Assembly: GCA_022791875.1 (NCBI GenBank)
Contig: JAAVZX010000063.1
Span: 1 to 64,000, forward strand
Reading direction: 5' to 3'
Origin: Oscillibacter sp.
Lineage (GTDB): Bacteria; Bacillota; Clostridia; Oscillospirales; Oscillospiraceae
DNA length: 64,000 bases
The stretch's first letter is position 1, and the number at the start of each line of letters is the position of its first letter. Shown one piece after another: positions 48,030 to 56,904 of the stretch. A model generated the notes under the pieces. The model did not search any database and was not told where the DNA came from. It saw only the letters and a program-made list of their open reading frames with translations. Position numbers and translations under genes: made by a program.

Positions 48030-49388
48030 GTGAAGGATTACGTAAAAATCGGAGAGGAAATCCTCTTTGCCGCCCGGAATGAGCTGTACATGAACCTGCC
48101 CTACCTGGACGTGGCCCTCTGCGCCCTGCTGTTCCGCCCTGGAGACGAGGTGGGCACGCTGTCCCTCGCCACCGACGGCGAGCACCTTTTCTACGACGGC
48201 TCCTGGCTGGGGGAGCGGTATCTGCGGTCCCGTGTGCTGGTGAACCGGGCCTACCTGCACGTGATACTCCACTGTATGCTGCGGCACCTGGGGAAGAAAA
48301 AGGGGAAGGTCCCGGAGCTGTGGGACCTGGCCTGCGACGCGGCGGCGGAGAGTATCTTAGACGAGCTGGACTACCGCTGCCTCAACGGCGGGACGGTGCC
48401 CATGAAGCAGAAATTCTACGGCGAGTGCCGCGCCGACATGCCCGTGCTGACGGCGGAGGGCATTTACAGGCGGCTTCTGCGGCTGGATTTGCCGGAGTAC
48501 GAGCTGGCGCGGCTCCAGCGGGGCTTTCTCGTGGACGACCACGCCCTCTGGGCCCCCGAGCAGCAGGATCAGGAGCAGCAGAGCCAGCGGCAGGATCAGA
48601 AGTGGCAGGACCTGTCCGGGAAGACCCAGACCAGCATGGAGACGATGCTGGCGGGGCAGGGGACCGGGGGCCAGGCCGTCCTGGAGCAGGTGCGGGTGGC
48701 GGTGCGGGACGACGTGGACTACCGGGCCTTCCTGCGGCGCTTCGCCGCGCCGAGGGAGGTCATCGCCGTGGACGGGGACGCGTTTGACTACGGGTTCTAC
48801 TCCTACGGGCTGCGGCTTTACGGCAATATGCCTCTTGTGGAGCCGCCGGAGACGCGGGAGGAACACCGGATTGAGGATTTCGTCATCGCCGTCGATACCT
48901 CCATGTCCACCTCCGGGGAGCTGGTGCGGCAGTTTCTGGCCTGCACCTACGCCGTCCTGCGGAGTGCGGGGACCTTTACGCGGAAAGTGAACATCCACAT
49001 TATTCAGTGCGACGATCAGGTCCGCTCCGACACCGTGATCCAGGACCTGGAGGATTTGCGGGACTACATGGATCACTTCGAGCTGAACGGCGGCAGCGCC
49101 ACGGACTTCCGGCCCGTGTTCGAGCACGTGGCGAAGCTCCAGGAGGCCAAGGCGTTCTCCAATCTGCGGGGGCTGCTGTACTTCACCGACGGCATGGGGA
49201 TTTACCCGGACAAGCGGCCCACGTATGACACGGCGTTCATCCTCCTGCGGGAGCCGCCGATGTCCATCCGGATTCCGCCCTGGGCCATCCGGCTGGTGCT
49301 GGAGCTTCCGGACCTGGAGCGGGCGGCGCGGGAGGCCGCCGCGGAGCTGCCGGACGAGATCGACTGGGACGAGCTGCCCAGGACCTGA
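48030..49388 (+). CDS. VWA-like DUF2201 putative metallopeptidase
   Basis: The GTG at 48030 after AAAGGG is the likely start; 452 aa. The N-terminal half matches the DUF2201 metallopeptidase-like region (YLHVILHCMLRHLGK with His pairs, WDLACDAAAESILDEL). A Gln-rich linker follows (EQQDQEQQSQRQ). The C-terminal VWA-like domain has the MIDAS start IAVDTSMSTSGE and NGGSATDFRPVF. The canonical HExxH is not exact (ILHCMLRH), so peptidase activity is uncertain. Such proteins pair with MoxR AAA+ ATPases in metal insertion or complex assembly; a MoxR gene lies 0.8 kb downstream on the same strand. Confidence 0.85.
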   Translation: MKDYVKIGEEILFAARNELYMNLPYLDVALCALLFRPGDEVGTLSLATDGEHLFYDGSWLGERYLRSRVLVNRAYLHVILHCMLRHLGKKKGKVPELWDLACDAAAESILDELDYRCLNGGTVPMKQKFYGECRADMPVLTAEGIYRRLLRLDLPEYELARLQRGFLVDDHALWAPEQQDQEQQSQRQDQKWQDLSGKTQTSMETMLAGQGTGGQAVLEQVRVAVRDDVDYRAFLRRFAAPREVIAVDGDAFDYGFYSYGLRLYGNMPLVEPPETREEHRIEDFVIAVDTSMSTSGELVRQFLACTYAVLRSAGTFTRKVNIHIIQCDDQVRSDTVIQDLEDLRDYMDHFELNGGSATDFRPVFEHVAKLQEAKAFSNLRGLLYFTDGMGIYPDKRPTYDTAFILLREPPMSIRIPPWAIRLVLELPDLERAAREAAAELPDEIDWDELPRT

Positions 49389-49400
49389 GAGGAGGCGCTT

Positions 49401-50093
49401 ATGTTTGCTGATACGCTGAAAAAGCACAGAAAGCTGTGGGCCGCTGTTCTGATTGGGCTGCTGGCTTATACGGGGCTGTCCTGCTTCGCCGGGTTTCCCA
49501 TTGGACTGGGGTCCGCGATTGCCAGGAGCCATGTGAAGCAATACTGTAGGGAGATTTACCCGGATGCTGAGTTCGGGAGCAGCGGATACAATATTGTCTC
49601 CGACTCGTTCTATACTGAGGTGTTCGTGGACGGCGAAAGGATTGACATCGATATCTCCCGCGGTTCAACGACGGTCAGCGACCAGAAACGCGAGGATGCG
49701 GTATTTGAGGAATTGGGCGTCAGCGAGGTGGTTTCCTTCCTCCACCGGCAGCTCCGTGCGGATCACAGTTCTATTTACTTCCACATGACCTGGCCTTATA
49801 AAGCCCCTGACGCCCCTATTACCACGCTCCGCATTGATTGTACCGGCGGGCATTCTTCCGAACCGCTGCCCTCGGAGACGGAGATGAAACAGCTTTTGTT
49901 TCCCATTGTGTCCCGCTGCTATGAGGAACTGAATCCCATCGTGGATATCAACCAAATCAGGGTCTCATATTCCCATCCCGATCTTAATCCCGAGAAACGT
50001 GGTATGACCTGGCGGATCATGCAGATAGACCTGGAGGACGGCGCTTCCTGGGATCTGGATCTGCTCATGAACGCGGAGGTCACTACAAATTAA
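49401..50093 (+). CDS. Single-pass membrane protein of unknown function
   Basis: 230 aa after GAGGAGG. One N-terminal membrane helix (LWAAVLIGLLAYTGLSCFAG) is followed by a ~190-residue extracytoplasmic domain of alternating strands (SDSFYTEVFVDGERIDIDIS, LRADHSSIYFHMTWPY, GMTWRIMQIDLEDGASWDLD). It recalls YfjL-like proteins, but I do not place it with confidence. It sits between the VWA and MoxR genes. Its lower GC content suggests later insertion into the cluster or a different origin. Confidence 0.6.
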   Translation: MFADTLKKHRKLWAAVLIGLLAYTGLSCFAGFPIGLGSAIARSHVKQYCREIYPDAEFGSSGYNIVSDSFYTEVFVDGERIDIDISRGSTTVSDQKREDAVFEELGVSEVVSFLHRQLRADHSSIYFHMTWPYKAPDAPITTLRIDCTGGHSSEPLPSETEMKQLLFPIVSRCYEELNPIVDINQIRVSYSHPDLNPEKRGMTWRIMQIDLEDGASWDLDLLMNAEVTTN

Positions 50094-50146
50094 AAGGCAG
50101 ACATTCTATACAAGCCCGCCCGCTGAGGGCGCAGGAGGTTGCACAT

Positions 50147-51685
50147 ATGAACATCAAACAGGCAAAGCAGGAAATCGCAGACACTTTGCGGGCCTACCTG
50201 GCCAAGGATTCCCTGGGGAACTACCTGATTCCCCCCGTCCGCCAGAGGCCCGTGCTACTCATGGGGCCTCCGGGGATCGGAAAAACCCAGATTATGGAGC
50301 AGATCGCCGCGGAAACCGGCGTGGGGCTGGTGGCCTACACCATCACCCACCACACCCGCCAGAGCGCCGTGGGCCTCCCCTTCATCGAGAAGCGGATCTA
50401 CGGCGGGGAGGAGTTCTCCGTCACCGAGTACACCATGAGCGAAATCCTCGCCTCCGTGTACCAGCTCATGGAGAAAACGGGGCTGAAGGAGGGCATTCTG
50501 TTCCTGGACGAGATCAACTGCGTCTCCGAAACCCTGGCCCCCATGATGCTGCAATTCTTACAGTGCAAGACCTTCGGGAACCAGCGCCTGCCCGAGGGCT
50601 GGCTGATCGCCGCCGCGGGGAACCCGCCGGAGTACAACCGCTCCGTCCGGGACTTCGACGTGGTGACGCTGGACCGGGTGAAGCGGATCGACGTCAGCGA
50701 GGATTTTTCCGTATGGAAGGAGTACGCCCGCCGGAAGGGGCTTCACGGGGCCGTGGTGTCCTACCTGGATATCAAGAAGGAGAATTTCTACCAGGTGGAG
50801 ACCACCGCCGAGGGCTTGCAGTTCGCCACCGCCCGGGGCTGGGAGGATCTCTCCGAGCTGCTTCTGGCCTACGAGACGTTAGGACTGCGGGCCAGCCGGG
50901 AGGTGGTGGGGCAGTATATCCAGCTTCCTCGGATTGCCCGTGATTTCGCCAACTACCTGGAGCTTTACAACAAGTACCAGAAAATCTACCACGTGGACGA
51001 CATCCTCCGGGGCGCCTGGCAGGCCATCACCGTCCGGGAACTGCGGGCCGCGCCCTTCGACGAAAAGCTGTCCGTGATGGGGCTGGTCCTCTCCCGCCTG
51101 TCCGACGCCGCCCGGGAGGCCCGCCGCCAGGACGCGCTGGCCTCCGCCCTCCACGCCGCCCTCAGCACCTTCAAGGCGTCCCTGGACACGGGGAACCACC
51201 CCAGCGGCCTGCTCCAGAACCTGGCCAAGGAGCGCCGGGACCTCATCAAGCGCGAGAAGGACGCCGGACAGATTGACAAGGAGCGCCAGAACCTTTTGCA
51301 GCGGGAGATCAACGTCCTGGAGGACTACGCCGTCCGCCTGGTTCACGAGGACTTCCCCACGCCGGAGGAGTCCATGGACGCGGTGCGGGGCTGGTTCGCC
51401 CGGGAGGTGGAGCGCCGGAACAGCCTGGGGGCGGAGGCCGGGAGGCAGATGGACAACGCGTTCCGCTTCCTGGAGGAAACCTTCGGGCAGGGCCAGGAGC
51501 TGGTCATCTTTGTCACGGAAATCACCGCCGGATACGACACAAGCTGGTTTGTCGAGACCTTCGGCTGCGACGCCTACTTCCGCCACAACCGGGAACTGCT
51601 CTTCGACGACGCCCAGCACCGTATCCGGGAAGAAATCATGGCCGCGAAGTCGGCCCAATTGGAGGAGGAAACACCCCATGAATGA
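50147..51685 (+). CDS. MoxR-type AAA+ ATPase
   Basis: 512 aa. The AAA+ core (about 33-300) has Walker A GPPGIGKT (40-47), Walker B ILFLDEINCVSE, sensor 1 IAAAGNPPEYNRS and an arginine-rich sensor 2 region. A long helical C-terminal extension (300-512) includes a basic/acidic coiled segment (AKERRDLIKREKDAGQIDKE). MoxR ATPases act with VWA proteins as chaperones for metal-cofactor insertion or protein-complex remodelling. Its stop overlaps the start of a NifU-like gene, so the two are translationally coupled. Confidence 0.88.
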   Translation: MNIKQAKQEIADTLRAYLAKDSLGNYLIPPVRQRPVLLMGPPGIGKTQIMEQIAAETGVGLVAYTITHHTRQSAVGLPFIEKRIYGGEEFSVTEYTMSEILASVYQLMEKTGLKEGILFLDEINCVSETLAPMMLQFLQCKTFGNQRLPEGWLIAAAGNPPEYNRSVRDFDVVTLDRVKRIDVSEDFSVWKEYARRKGLHGAVVSYLDIKKENFYQVETTAEGLQFATARGWEDLSELLLAYETLGLRASREVVGQYIQLPRIARDFANYLELYNKYQKIYHVDDILRGAWQAITVRELRAAPFDEKLSVMGLVLSRLSDAAREARRQDALASALHAALSTFKASLDTGNHPSGLLQNLAKERRDLIKREKDAGQIDKERQNLLQREINVLEDYAVRLVHEDFPTPEESMDAVRGWFAREVERRNSLGAEAGRQMDNAFRFLEETFGQGQELVIFVTEITAGYDTSWFVETFGCDAYFRHNRELLFDDAQHRIREEIMAAKSAQLEEETPHE

Positions 51686-51971
51686 GGACTTGAAGCGCAT
51701 TGAAGCCGTGCTGGACGAGAGGGTCCGGCCCGCCCTGCGGAGCCACGGCGGGGAAATCGAGGTGGACCGCTTTGAAAACGGCGTGCTGTACGTGAAGCTG
51801 CTGGGACAGTGCGCGGGCTGTCCGTCCTCCGATCTCACCAACGAGACCATCGTGGAGGCGGAGCTGAAAGCCGCTCTGCCGGAGCTGGTGCAGAAGGCCG
51901 TGGTGGTCCAGGACATCAGCGACGAGCTGTGGGAACAGGCGAAGCGCCTTTTGCGGGACCACCACCTGTGA
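51678..51971 (+). CDS. NifU C-terminal-domain iron-sulfur protein
   Basis: 97 aa; the ATG lies within the last codons of the MoxR gene (8-bp overlap). It covers one NifU-like domain: RPALRSHGGEIEVDRFENGV and LGQCAGCPSSDLTNETIVEA, with CxxC at residues 45-48 and a C-terminal helix. NfuA/NifU-type proteins scaffold and deliver [4Fe-4S] clusters. The tight coupling suggests the MoxR-VWA machine works on an iron-sulfur protein. Confidence 0.92.
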   Translation: MNEDLKRIEAVLDERVRPALRSHGGEIEVDRFENGVLYVKLLGQCAGCPSSDLTNETIVEAELKAALPELVQKAVVVQDISDELWEQAKRLLRDHHL

Positions 51972-51979
51972 GCGCGGAG

Positions 51980-52005
51980 AAAGCGCCCCCGTTTTTGGGG
52001 GCGCT
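51980..52005. terminator. Hairpin between convergent nifU-like and GerMN genes
   Basis: AAGCGCCCCC / GGGGGCGCTT is a perfect 10-bp stem with a GTTTTT loop; the tail is weak in T, so efficiency is uncertain. Confidence 0.55.
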
Positions 52006-52017
52006 TCTGCTGTGCCG

Positions 52018-52941
52018 TTATGAGAAATCGCCGTATCCTCCCGCCACGTAGGGGTCCCCTACGTCCACGGTTCCGTAGTAGCGGCTGAACTCGCCGTCCA
52101 CCAGGAAGCGGGTTTCATTCACGCTGTCCAGGGAGGCCAGGGAGTTTCCAAGGGCCTCGATCGCCAGGGCCAGCACGGCCTCGTCCCGGAGGCCGTCGGC
52201 GGAGGAGAGGTTGACGTAACACACGTCGCCCTCCTGCCAGACGGAGCCCAGGCGGAAGCCCTCGGGGAGGGCGGGGGAGAGGTCCCGGTTCTCCGGCCCC
52301 GCCTCCAGGGCGCGGGCGACGGCCCCCACCTGGGTGTCGCCCTCGTAGAGGTCCAAGGTGCGCTGCTCCGGAACCAGGCGTCCGCCGCCGTCGGGGAAGT
52401 ACAGGGTCACGGAGAGGGTGCGCACCACGTCCTCCTCCTGGGAGAGAAGGGCCTCCCGGGCGCTAAAGACCTGCTTTTCGCGGTACGCCAGCTCCCGGCC
52501 CCGGACCGTGATCTGGACGGAGAGGATTTCCGGAATCTGGGTGAGGGTGAGGGTGATGGCGTAGTCGGCGAGGGTGAGGGCCACGCCGGAGAGGCTGCTG
52601 TAGCCTCCGGAGAGGTCGACGACGGCCCGCCGTCCCTGCAGCTCCACGCCCAGGAGACTGGTGCCGGAGGGGATGGGGCTTTTCAGGTTTTCGCCGTGGG
52701 GGCCTTGCAGGAGTTCGCCCATAAGGGCCTCCGCCTGGTCCAGGGGCGTGTCCATGGGCGCGAGGTAAACCCGTTCCGTCTCAAACGCGCCCCCTCCCAC
52801 GGCCAGATCCAGGTCCGCCGCCCGAAAGTAAAGCTCATAGCTCTCCGCCCGCGCCCCCTCTTCCCCGCCGCAGGCCGTCAGAAGCAGCAGCGCCAGAAGC
52901 AGGGAGCACAGGCGCGGGAACATCCGCCGGATTCCTTTCAC
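52018..52941 (-). CDS. GerMN-domain lipoprotein, LpqB-like partner of a two-component system
   Basis: 307 aa with signal peptide and lipobox LLTACGG (Cys24). Two GerMN domains follow: about 35-165 (YELYFRAADLDLAV, EALMGELLQGPHGENLKSPI, LGVELQGRRAVVDLSGGY) and about 175-300 (SVTLYFPDGGGRLVPEQR, GDVCYVNLSSADGLRDEAV). GerMN occurs in the spore germination/cortex protein GerM and in LpqB. Its start overlaps the histidine kinase stop by 4 bp. In actinobacteria LpqB modulates the MtrAB kinase system, so a sensor-modulating role is a natural inference. Confidence 0.85.
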   Translation of the reverse strand: MKGIRRMFPRLCSLLLALLLLTACGGEEGARAESYELYFRAADLDLAVGGGAFETERVYLAPMDTPLDQAEALMGELLQGPHGENLKSPIPSGTSLLGVELQGRRAVVDLSGGYSSLSGVALTLADYAITLTLTQIPEILSVQITVRGRELAYREKQVFSAREALLSQEEDVVRTLSVTLYFPDGGGRLVPEQRTLDLYEGDTQVGAVARALEAGPENRDLSPALPEGFRLGSVWQEGDVCYVNLSSADGLRDEAVLALAIEALGNSLASLDSVNETRFLVDGEFSRYYGTVDVGDPYVAGGYGDFS

Positions 52942-54314
52942 GAGCCCTCGCCTCCTTCCATGCGCGGCCAGCGGACGGTGAAGACGGAGCCTCCGCCGGT
53001 GCGGTTGGCGGCTTCCACGGTGCCGCCGCGGCGCTTTACGGTGTCGCTGACGATGGAGAGGCCGAGGCCGGTGCCGCCGGCTTCCCGGGAGCGGGCTTTG
53101 TCCACGCGGTAGAAACGCTCGAAGATGCGGGGGAGGTCCGCTTCGGGGATGCCGACGCCGTTGTCGGCTACGGTGAGGACTACTTCGCCGCTTTCGCGGC
53201 TTAGAGAGACTTGGACCGCGCCGCCTGGAGGGGTGTACTTGACGGCATTGTCGGTCAGGTTGTAGATGACCTGGTGGATCTCGTCTTTTGCCGCCAGGAC
53301 GGTGCAGCCTTCGGAGGCGGAGTAGGTCAGATCCACGCCCTTTTCCTGGGCGACCAGGCTCATCATGCGCATAGCCTGCTCCAAAACCGGCAGCACGTCC
53401 ACCACCGTACCCGGCTCCAGAACGCCGCTGTCCAGGCGGGTGAGGCGCAGCAAGTCCTCCGTGATGCGGCCCAGGCGTTCCGCCTCGCGGCCGATGTCGG
53501 AGACAAATTCCCTGGTCGTCTCCGGGTCGATGTTGTCGGTCTGCAAAATCGAGTCCGACAGGAGGCGGATGGCCGCCAAGGGGGTTTTCAGCTCGTGGGA
53601 GGCGTCGGAGACGAAGCGGCGGCGGACGTTTTCTGTGCTTTGCAGGCGGTCCGTGAGACTGTTGAACTCGTGGCCGATCTGGGCGATCTCGTCCCGGCCC
53701 TTAATCTCCGCCCGGTGGCTGTAGGCCCCCTCCCGCACCTCCCGGATGGCCGTGAGAAGGAGGCTGATTTTCAGCGTCAGGGCCTTCGAGAGAAGCAGGC
53801 TCAGCAGCAGCACCACCACGCCTACGATGCCCGACAGCCGCAGGAGGTTGCTTTGCAGGTCCGCCAAAAGCGCCGCCTGCTCCGTGTCGTATTCGTAGGC
53901 GTAGACCGCGCCGATGATCTGATTCTGATACAGCACCGGCGACGAGGCGCGGCTGCGGAAGGCCGCGCCCTTGTAGGTGCAGCTGAAGGCGTCCTCCCCC
54001 ATCAGGGCCTGGACAATTTCTGTGTACAGGGCGTAGTCGCCCACGTTCGCCCCCGTCTCCCGGGTGTCGTAGAGGACGCGCCCCGCGCTGTCCGTCACCA
54101 GAATGCGGGACAGGCCCGTCTCCTCCACAACGCTCATGGCCGTGGTCACGTTCTCCTCCGTCAGGCGGTCCAGGCCCGACAGGGAGTTCACCATCACGGA
54201 GACGCTGGCCTGGAGCGTGGTGGCCTTGGAGCGGAACACCAGGTCCTCCGATACCAGAAGGGGGTACGTGTTCAGCAGAAGCAGCACCCCGATGATGACC
54301 GAAATGTAGCTCAA
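52938..54314 (-). CDS. HAMP-domain sensor histidine kinase
   Basis: At least 458 aa. A membrane helix (ISVIIGVLLLLNTYPLL), an extracellular PAS/cache-like sensor (about 25-160) and a second helix (IVGVVVLLLSLLLSKAL) lead to HAMP, HisKA with VSDASHELKTPLAAIRLLSD (phospho-His) and HATPase boxes (NLTDNAVKYTPPGGAVQV, VADNGVGIPEADLPRIFERF, GTGLGLSIV). The start is odd. The TTG at 54314 lacks a ribosome site and cuts into the first helix region. The frame stays open upstream through WDSLQFRIG to a CTG at 54344, 8 bases after the regulator stop and about 10 after AAGGAG. CTG initiation is therefore possible. Confidence 0.93.
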   Translation of the reverse strand: MSYISVIIGVLLLLNTYPLLVSEDLVFRSKATTLQASVSVMVNSLSGLDRLTEENVTTAMSVVEETGLSRILVTDSAGRVLYDTRETGANVGDYALYTEIVQALMGEDAFSCTYKGAAFRSRASSPVLYQNQIIGAVYAYEYDTEQAALLADLQSNLLRLSGIVGVVVLLLSLLLSKALTLKISLLLTAIREVREGAYSHRAEIKGRDEIAQIGHEFNSLTDRLQSTENVRRRFVSDASHELKTPLAAIRLLSDSILQTDNIDPETTREFVSDIGREAERLGRITEDLLRLTRLDSGVLEPGTVVDVLPVLEQAMRMMSLVAQEKGVDLTYSASEGCTVLAAKDEIHQVIYNLTDNAVKYTPPGGAVQVSLSRESGEVVLTVADNGVGIPEADLPRIFERFYRVDKARSREAGGTGLGLSIVSDTVKRRGGTVEAANRTGGGSVFTVRWPRMEGGEGS

Positions 54315-54351
54315 GCCGATGCGGAACTGGAGGCTGTCCCACAGCGAGCGT

Positions 54352-55029
54352 TCACTCCTTGAAATAGTACCCCACCCCCCACTTCGTCATGATGTGGTCC
54401 GGCTCCGCCGGGTTCTTCTCCAGCTTTTCACGGAGGCGGCGGATGTGGACGTCCACGGTGCGGTAGTCCCCGGCGTAGCTGTAGCCCCAGACCACGTTCA
54501 TCAGGTTTTCCCGGCTGTAGACCCGCCGGGGGTTCCGCATGAGCAGCTCCATCAGGTCGTACTCCTTGGCCGTCAGGTCCACCGTCTCCCCCTCCCGGAC
54601 GGCCACACGGGCCTCCGTGTCCAGGGAGAGGTCCCCCGCCGTCAGGAGGCTCCCGCGGCTGCGCTGGACCCCCGCCGCACGGCGCAGGAGGGCCCGGGCA
54701 CGGGCTTTCAGCTCCAGGATGTTGAAGGGCTTGGTCACGTAGTCGTCCGCGCCGCACTCGAAGCCCATCAGCTTGTCCGCGTCCTCGCTCTTGGCCGTCA
54801 GCATGATGATGGGCACGTTGGAGAACTCCCGGATGCGCATACACGCCTCCAGACCGTCCAGCTCCGGCATCATCAGGTCCAGGATAATCAGGTCGAAGCG
54901 GCCCTCCCGGGCCAGCTCCACCGCCGCCGCGCCGTCGTAGGCGCACTCCACCTCGTAGCCCTCGTTTTCCAGGTTGAACTTCATGCCCTTCACCAGGGGC
55001 TTTTCGTCGTCCACCACCAGAACTCTCAT
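54352..55029 (-). CDS. OmpR/PhoB-family response regulator
   Basis: 225 aa. The receiver domain ([20 protein letters not shown], phospho-acceptor Asp51 in [28 protein letters not shown]) is joined to a winged-helix output domain ([43 protein letters not shown]). It overlaps the upstream HhH gene by 4 bp and is followed by its kinase and the GerMN lipoprotein, forming one four-gene operon. Targets are unknown; the MtrA parallel and the divergent D,D-carboxypeptidase hint at cell-wall genes. Confidence 0.96.
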   Translation of the reverse strand: MRVLVVDDEKPLVKGMKFNLENEGYEVECAYDGAAAVELAREGRFDLIILDLMMPELDGLEACMRIREFSNVPIIMLTAKSEDADKLMGFECGADDYVTKPFNILELKARARALLRRAAGVQRSRGSLLTAGDLSLDTEARVAVREGETVDLTAKEYDLMELLMRNPRRVYSRENLMNVVWGYSYAGDYRTVDVHIRRLREKLEKNPAEPDHIMTKWGVGYYFKE

Positions 55030-55415
55030 TCCGTCTCCTTTCCGTCCACGGCGATCAAGCCTTCCATTCCGGCCAGCTTTCCCTCGCCGATGCCGGATAC
55101 GTTCATAATGTCCTCCACCGCCTCAAAGGGGCCGTGGGCCTCCCGGTAGTCCACAATCCGTTGGGCCAGCGCCTCCCCGATGCCGGGGAGAGCCGTCAGC
55201 TCCTCCGCCGTGGCCGTGTTCAGGTCCAGGGGCGTCAGGTCCGGCTGAATTTCCTCCTGGGGGACGCTGATCTCTGTTTCCACCGCTATGGGCGCCTCCA
55301 GCGCCTTTCGGTCCCGGAGGTACAGGGCCGTCACCAGGCACAAAAACGCCGCCGTCAGCGCCAGAAGGAGGGCCTCGCCTCCTGTGATTCTCTTTACAGA
55401 CCGTTCACGCTTCAC
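55026..55415 (-). CDS. Membrane-anchored helix-hairpin-helix protein (ComEA-like)
   Basis: 129 aa: one N-terminal membrane helix ([20 protein letters not shown]), a linker, and two helix-hairpin-helix motifs ([20 protein letters not shown] and [20 protein letters not shown]). This is the ComEA architecture: a DNA receptor at the outer face of the membrane used in DNA uptake. ComEB/ComEC are not adjacent, and the gene is the first of the two-component operon with a 4-bp overlap, so a role outside competence is possible. Confidence 0.85.
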   Translation of the reverse strand: MKRERSVKRITGGEALLLALTAAFLCLVTALYLRDRKALEAPIAVETEISVPQEEIQPDLTPLDLNTATAEELTALPGIGEALAQRIVDYREAHGPFEAVEDIMNVSGIGEGKLAGMEGLIAVDGKETE

Positions 55416-55417
55416 AG

Positions 55418-55446
55418 TTGCACTCCCCCGTTTTTTTTGGTATACT
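55418..55446 (+). promoter_or_regulatory. Promoter of the D,D-carboxypeptidase gene
   Basis: TTGCAC, 17 bases and TATACT (with TTGG before it). It lies in the divergent gap next to the HhH gene start. Confidence 0.7.
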
Positions 55447-55523
55447 TACAACGATCCATGAGGGACGGGCTTCCCTGTCCCGGCGGTACGCTTCTATTAT
55501 AACATACATTTTGGGGGATGGAT

Positions 55524-56885
55524 ATGAAAACCAAACGCTTTTTATCACTTTTTTCCGCGGCCCTTCTCATCGTGACTCTGTGGACGGTCCCCGCCGCCGC
55601 CTTCGACGTTCCGGACCCCCAGATTCAGGCCAAGGCCGTCCTCCTGGTGGACCGGAAGACCGGAGCCGTGGCCTACGCGAAGAATGAGCACCAGGAGCTG
55701 TACCCCGCCAGCCTCACGAAGGTCATGACGGCCCTGCTGGTCCTGGAGGCCGTGGACGCAGGCAAGCTGTCTATGGACCAGGTGGTCACGGCCAACGCCA
55801 CCGCCCTGGACGATCTGGACGAGCTGGGCAGCACCGCCGGCATCAAGGCGGGCGAGGAGATGACGGTCCGGAATCTTCTGTACTGTATGCTCCTGAACTC
55901 CGCCAACGAGGCCAGCACCATTCTGGCGGAACGCGTCTCCGGCTCCGTCGGCGCTTTCGTCGCGGACATGAACGCCAAGGCCCAGGAGCTGGGCTGCAAG
56001 AATACGCATTTCATGAACCCCCACGGCCTCCACGACTCCCAGCACTACGCCTCCGCCTGGGACCTCTATCTGATCACGGAGGAAGCGCTGAAACACCCCG
56101 CGTTTATGGAGATCTGCGACACGCCGTCCATCACCATCCCCGCCACCAATCTTTCAGAGGAACGCCTTTTGCGCAACACGAACTATCTGATTTCGGGCCG
56201 CTCCAAGGATTATCTGAACAAGGACGCCCACGGCGTCAAAACGGGCTCCCACTCCCAGGCGGGACACTGTTTAATTTCGACGATCCAAAGGGCCAATCTG
56301 AATTTTATCTGCGTGATTATGGGCACCGAGCGCATCCAAAGGGAGGACGGCATCTGGTGGACCTACAGCTTCGGCGAGACGAACCGCCTCTACGACTGGG
56401 CCTTCGACAATTTTACTTACCAGACCGTCCTGGAGGAAACGGACGTAGTAGGCGAAGCCGCGGTATCTCTCTCAAAGACGGACCGCGTCACCCTCCGCCC
56501 GGCGAATGAGGTAGAAATTCTGCTTCCAAGAGAGCTAAAGCCAGAAGAGCTGGAACAGGTAATCACCCTGACCAACGACCCCATAGAAGCGCCCATCGCC
56601 GAAGGCGATAAGCTGGGAACGCTCTCGATCCAACTGGACGGCGAAGAATGCGCCTCCGTAGACCTCTTAGCCTTCACCGACGTAGAAGCCTCCCAAATCC
56701 TGATTTTCTGGAAAAACACAAAGGAGTTCTTCTCCAAACCCACCGTAAAAATAGCCTGCGCCGCCATAGCCGCTCTCGCCATCCTCTTCACCATCTGGAA
56801 AGTCTTCTTCAGCAAACGCCGCTACCGCTACGGCCGCAGCGTCAGCAGCGGCCGAAACGGCTACCGCGGGCGGAAGCGCCGCTAA
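55524..56885 (+). CDS. D-alanyl-D-alanine carboxypeptidase (peptidase S11)
   Basis: The ATG at 55524 has GGGGG at a proper distance; an in-frame ATG at 55518 is also possible. 453 aa with a cleavable signal (LFSAALLIVTLWTVPAAAFD). The penicillin-binding fold shows SLTK (catalytic Ser, SxxK), SAN in MLLNSANEAS, and KTG in HGVKTGSHSQAG. A PBP5-like C-terminal beta domain, a final membrane helix (IACAAIAALAILFTIWKVFF) and a basic tail follow. It trims the terminal D-Ala of peptidoglycan stems. DacF/DacB-type members act in spore cortex; which one this is cannot be told. Confidence 0.94.
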   Translation: MKTKRFLSLFSAALLIVTLWTVPAAAFDVPDPQIQAKAVLLVDRKTGAVAYAKNEHQELYPASLTKVMTALLVLEAVDAGKLSMDQVVTANATALDDLDELGSTAGIKAGEEMTVRNLLYCMLLNSANEASTILAERVSGSVGAFVADMNAKAQELGCKNTHFMNPHGLHDSQHYASAWDLYLITEEALKHPAFMEICDTPSITIPATNLSEERLLRNTNYLISGRSKDYLNKDAHGVKTGSHSQAGHCLISTIQRANLNFICVIMGTERIQREDGIWWTYSFGETNRLYDWAFDNFTYQTVLEETDVVGEAAVSLSKTDRVTLRPANEVEILLPRELKPEELEQVITLTNDPIEAPIAEGDKLGTLSIQLDGEECASVDLLAFTDVEASQILIFWKNTKEFFSKPTVKIACAAIAALAILFTIWKVFFSKRRYRYGRSVSSGRNGYRGRKRR

Positions 56886-56904
56886 GGTGCGGTGATACGG
56901 GGGG

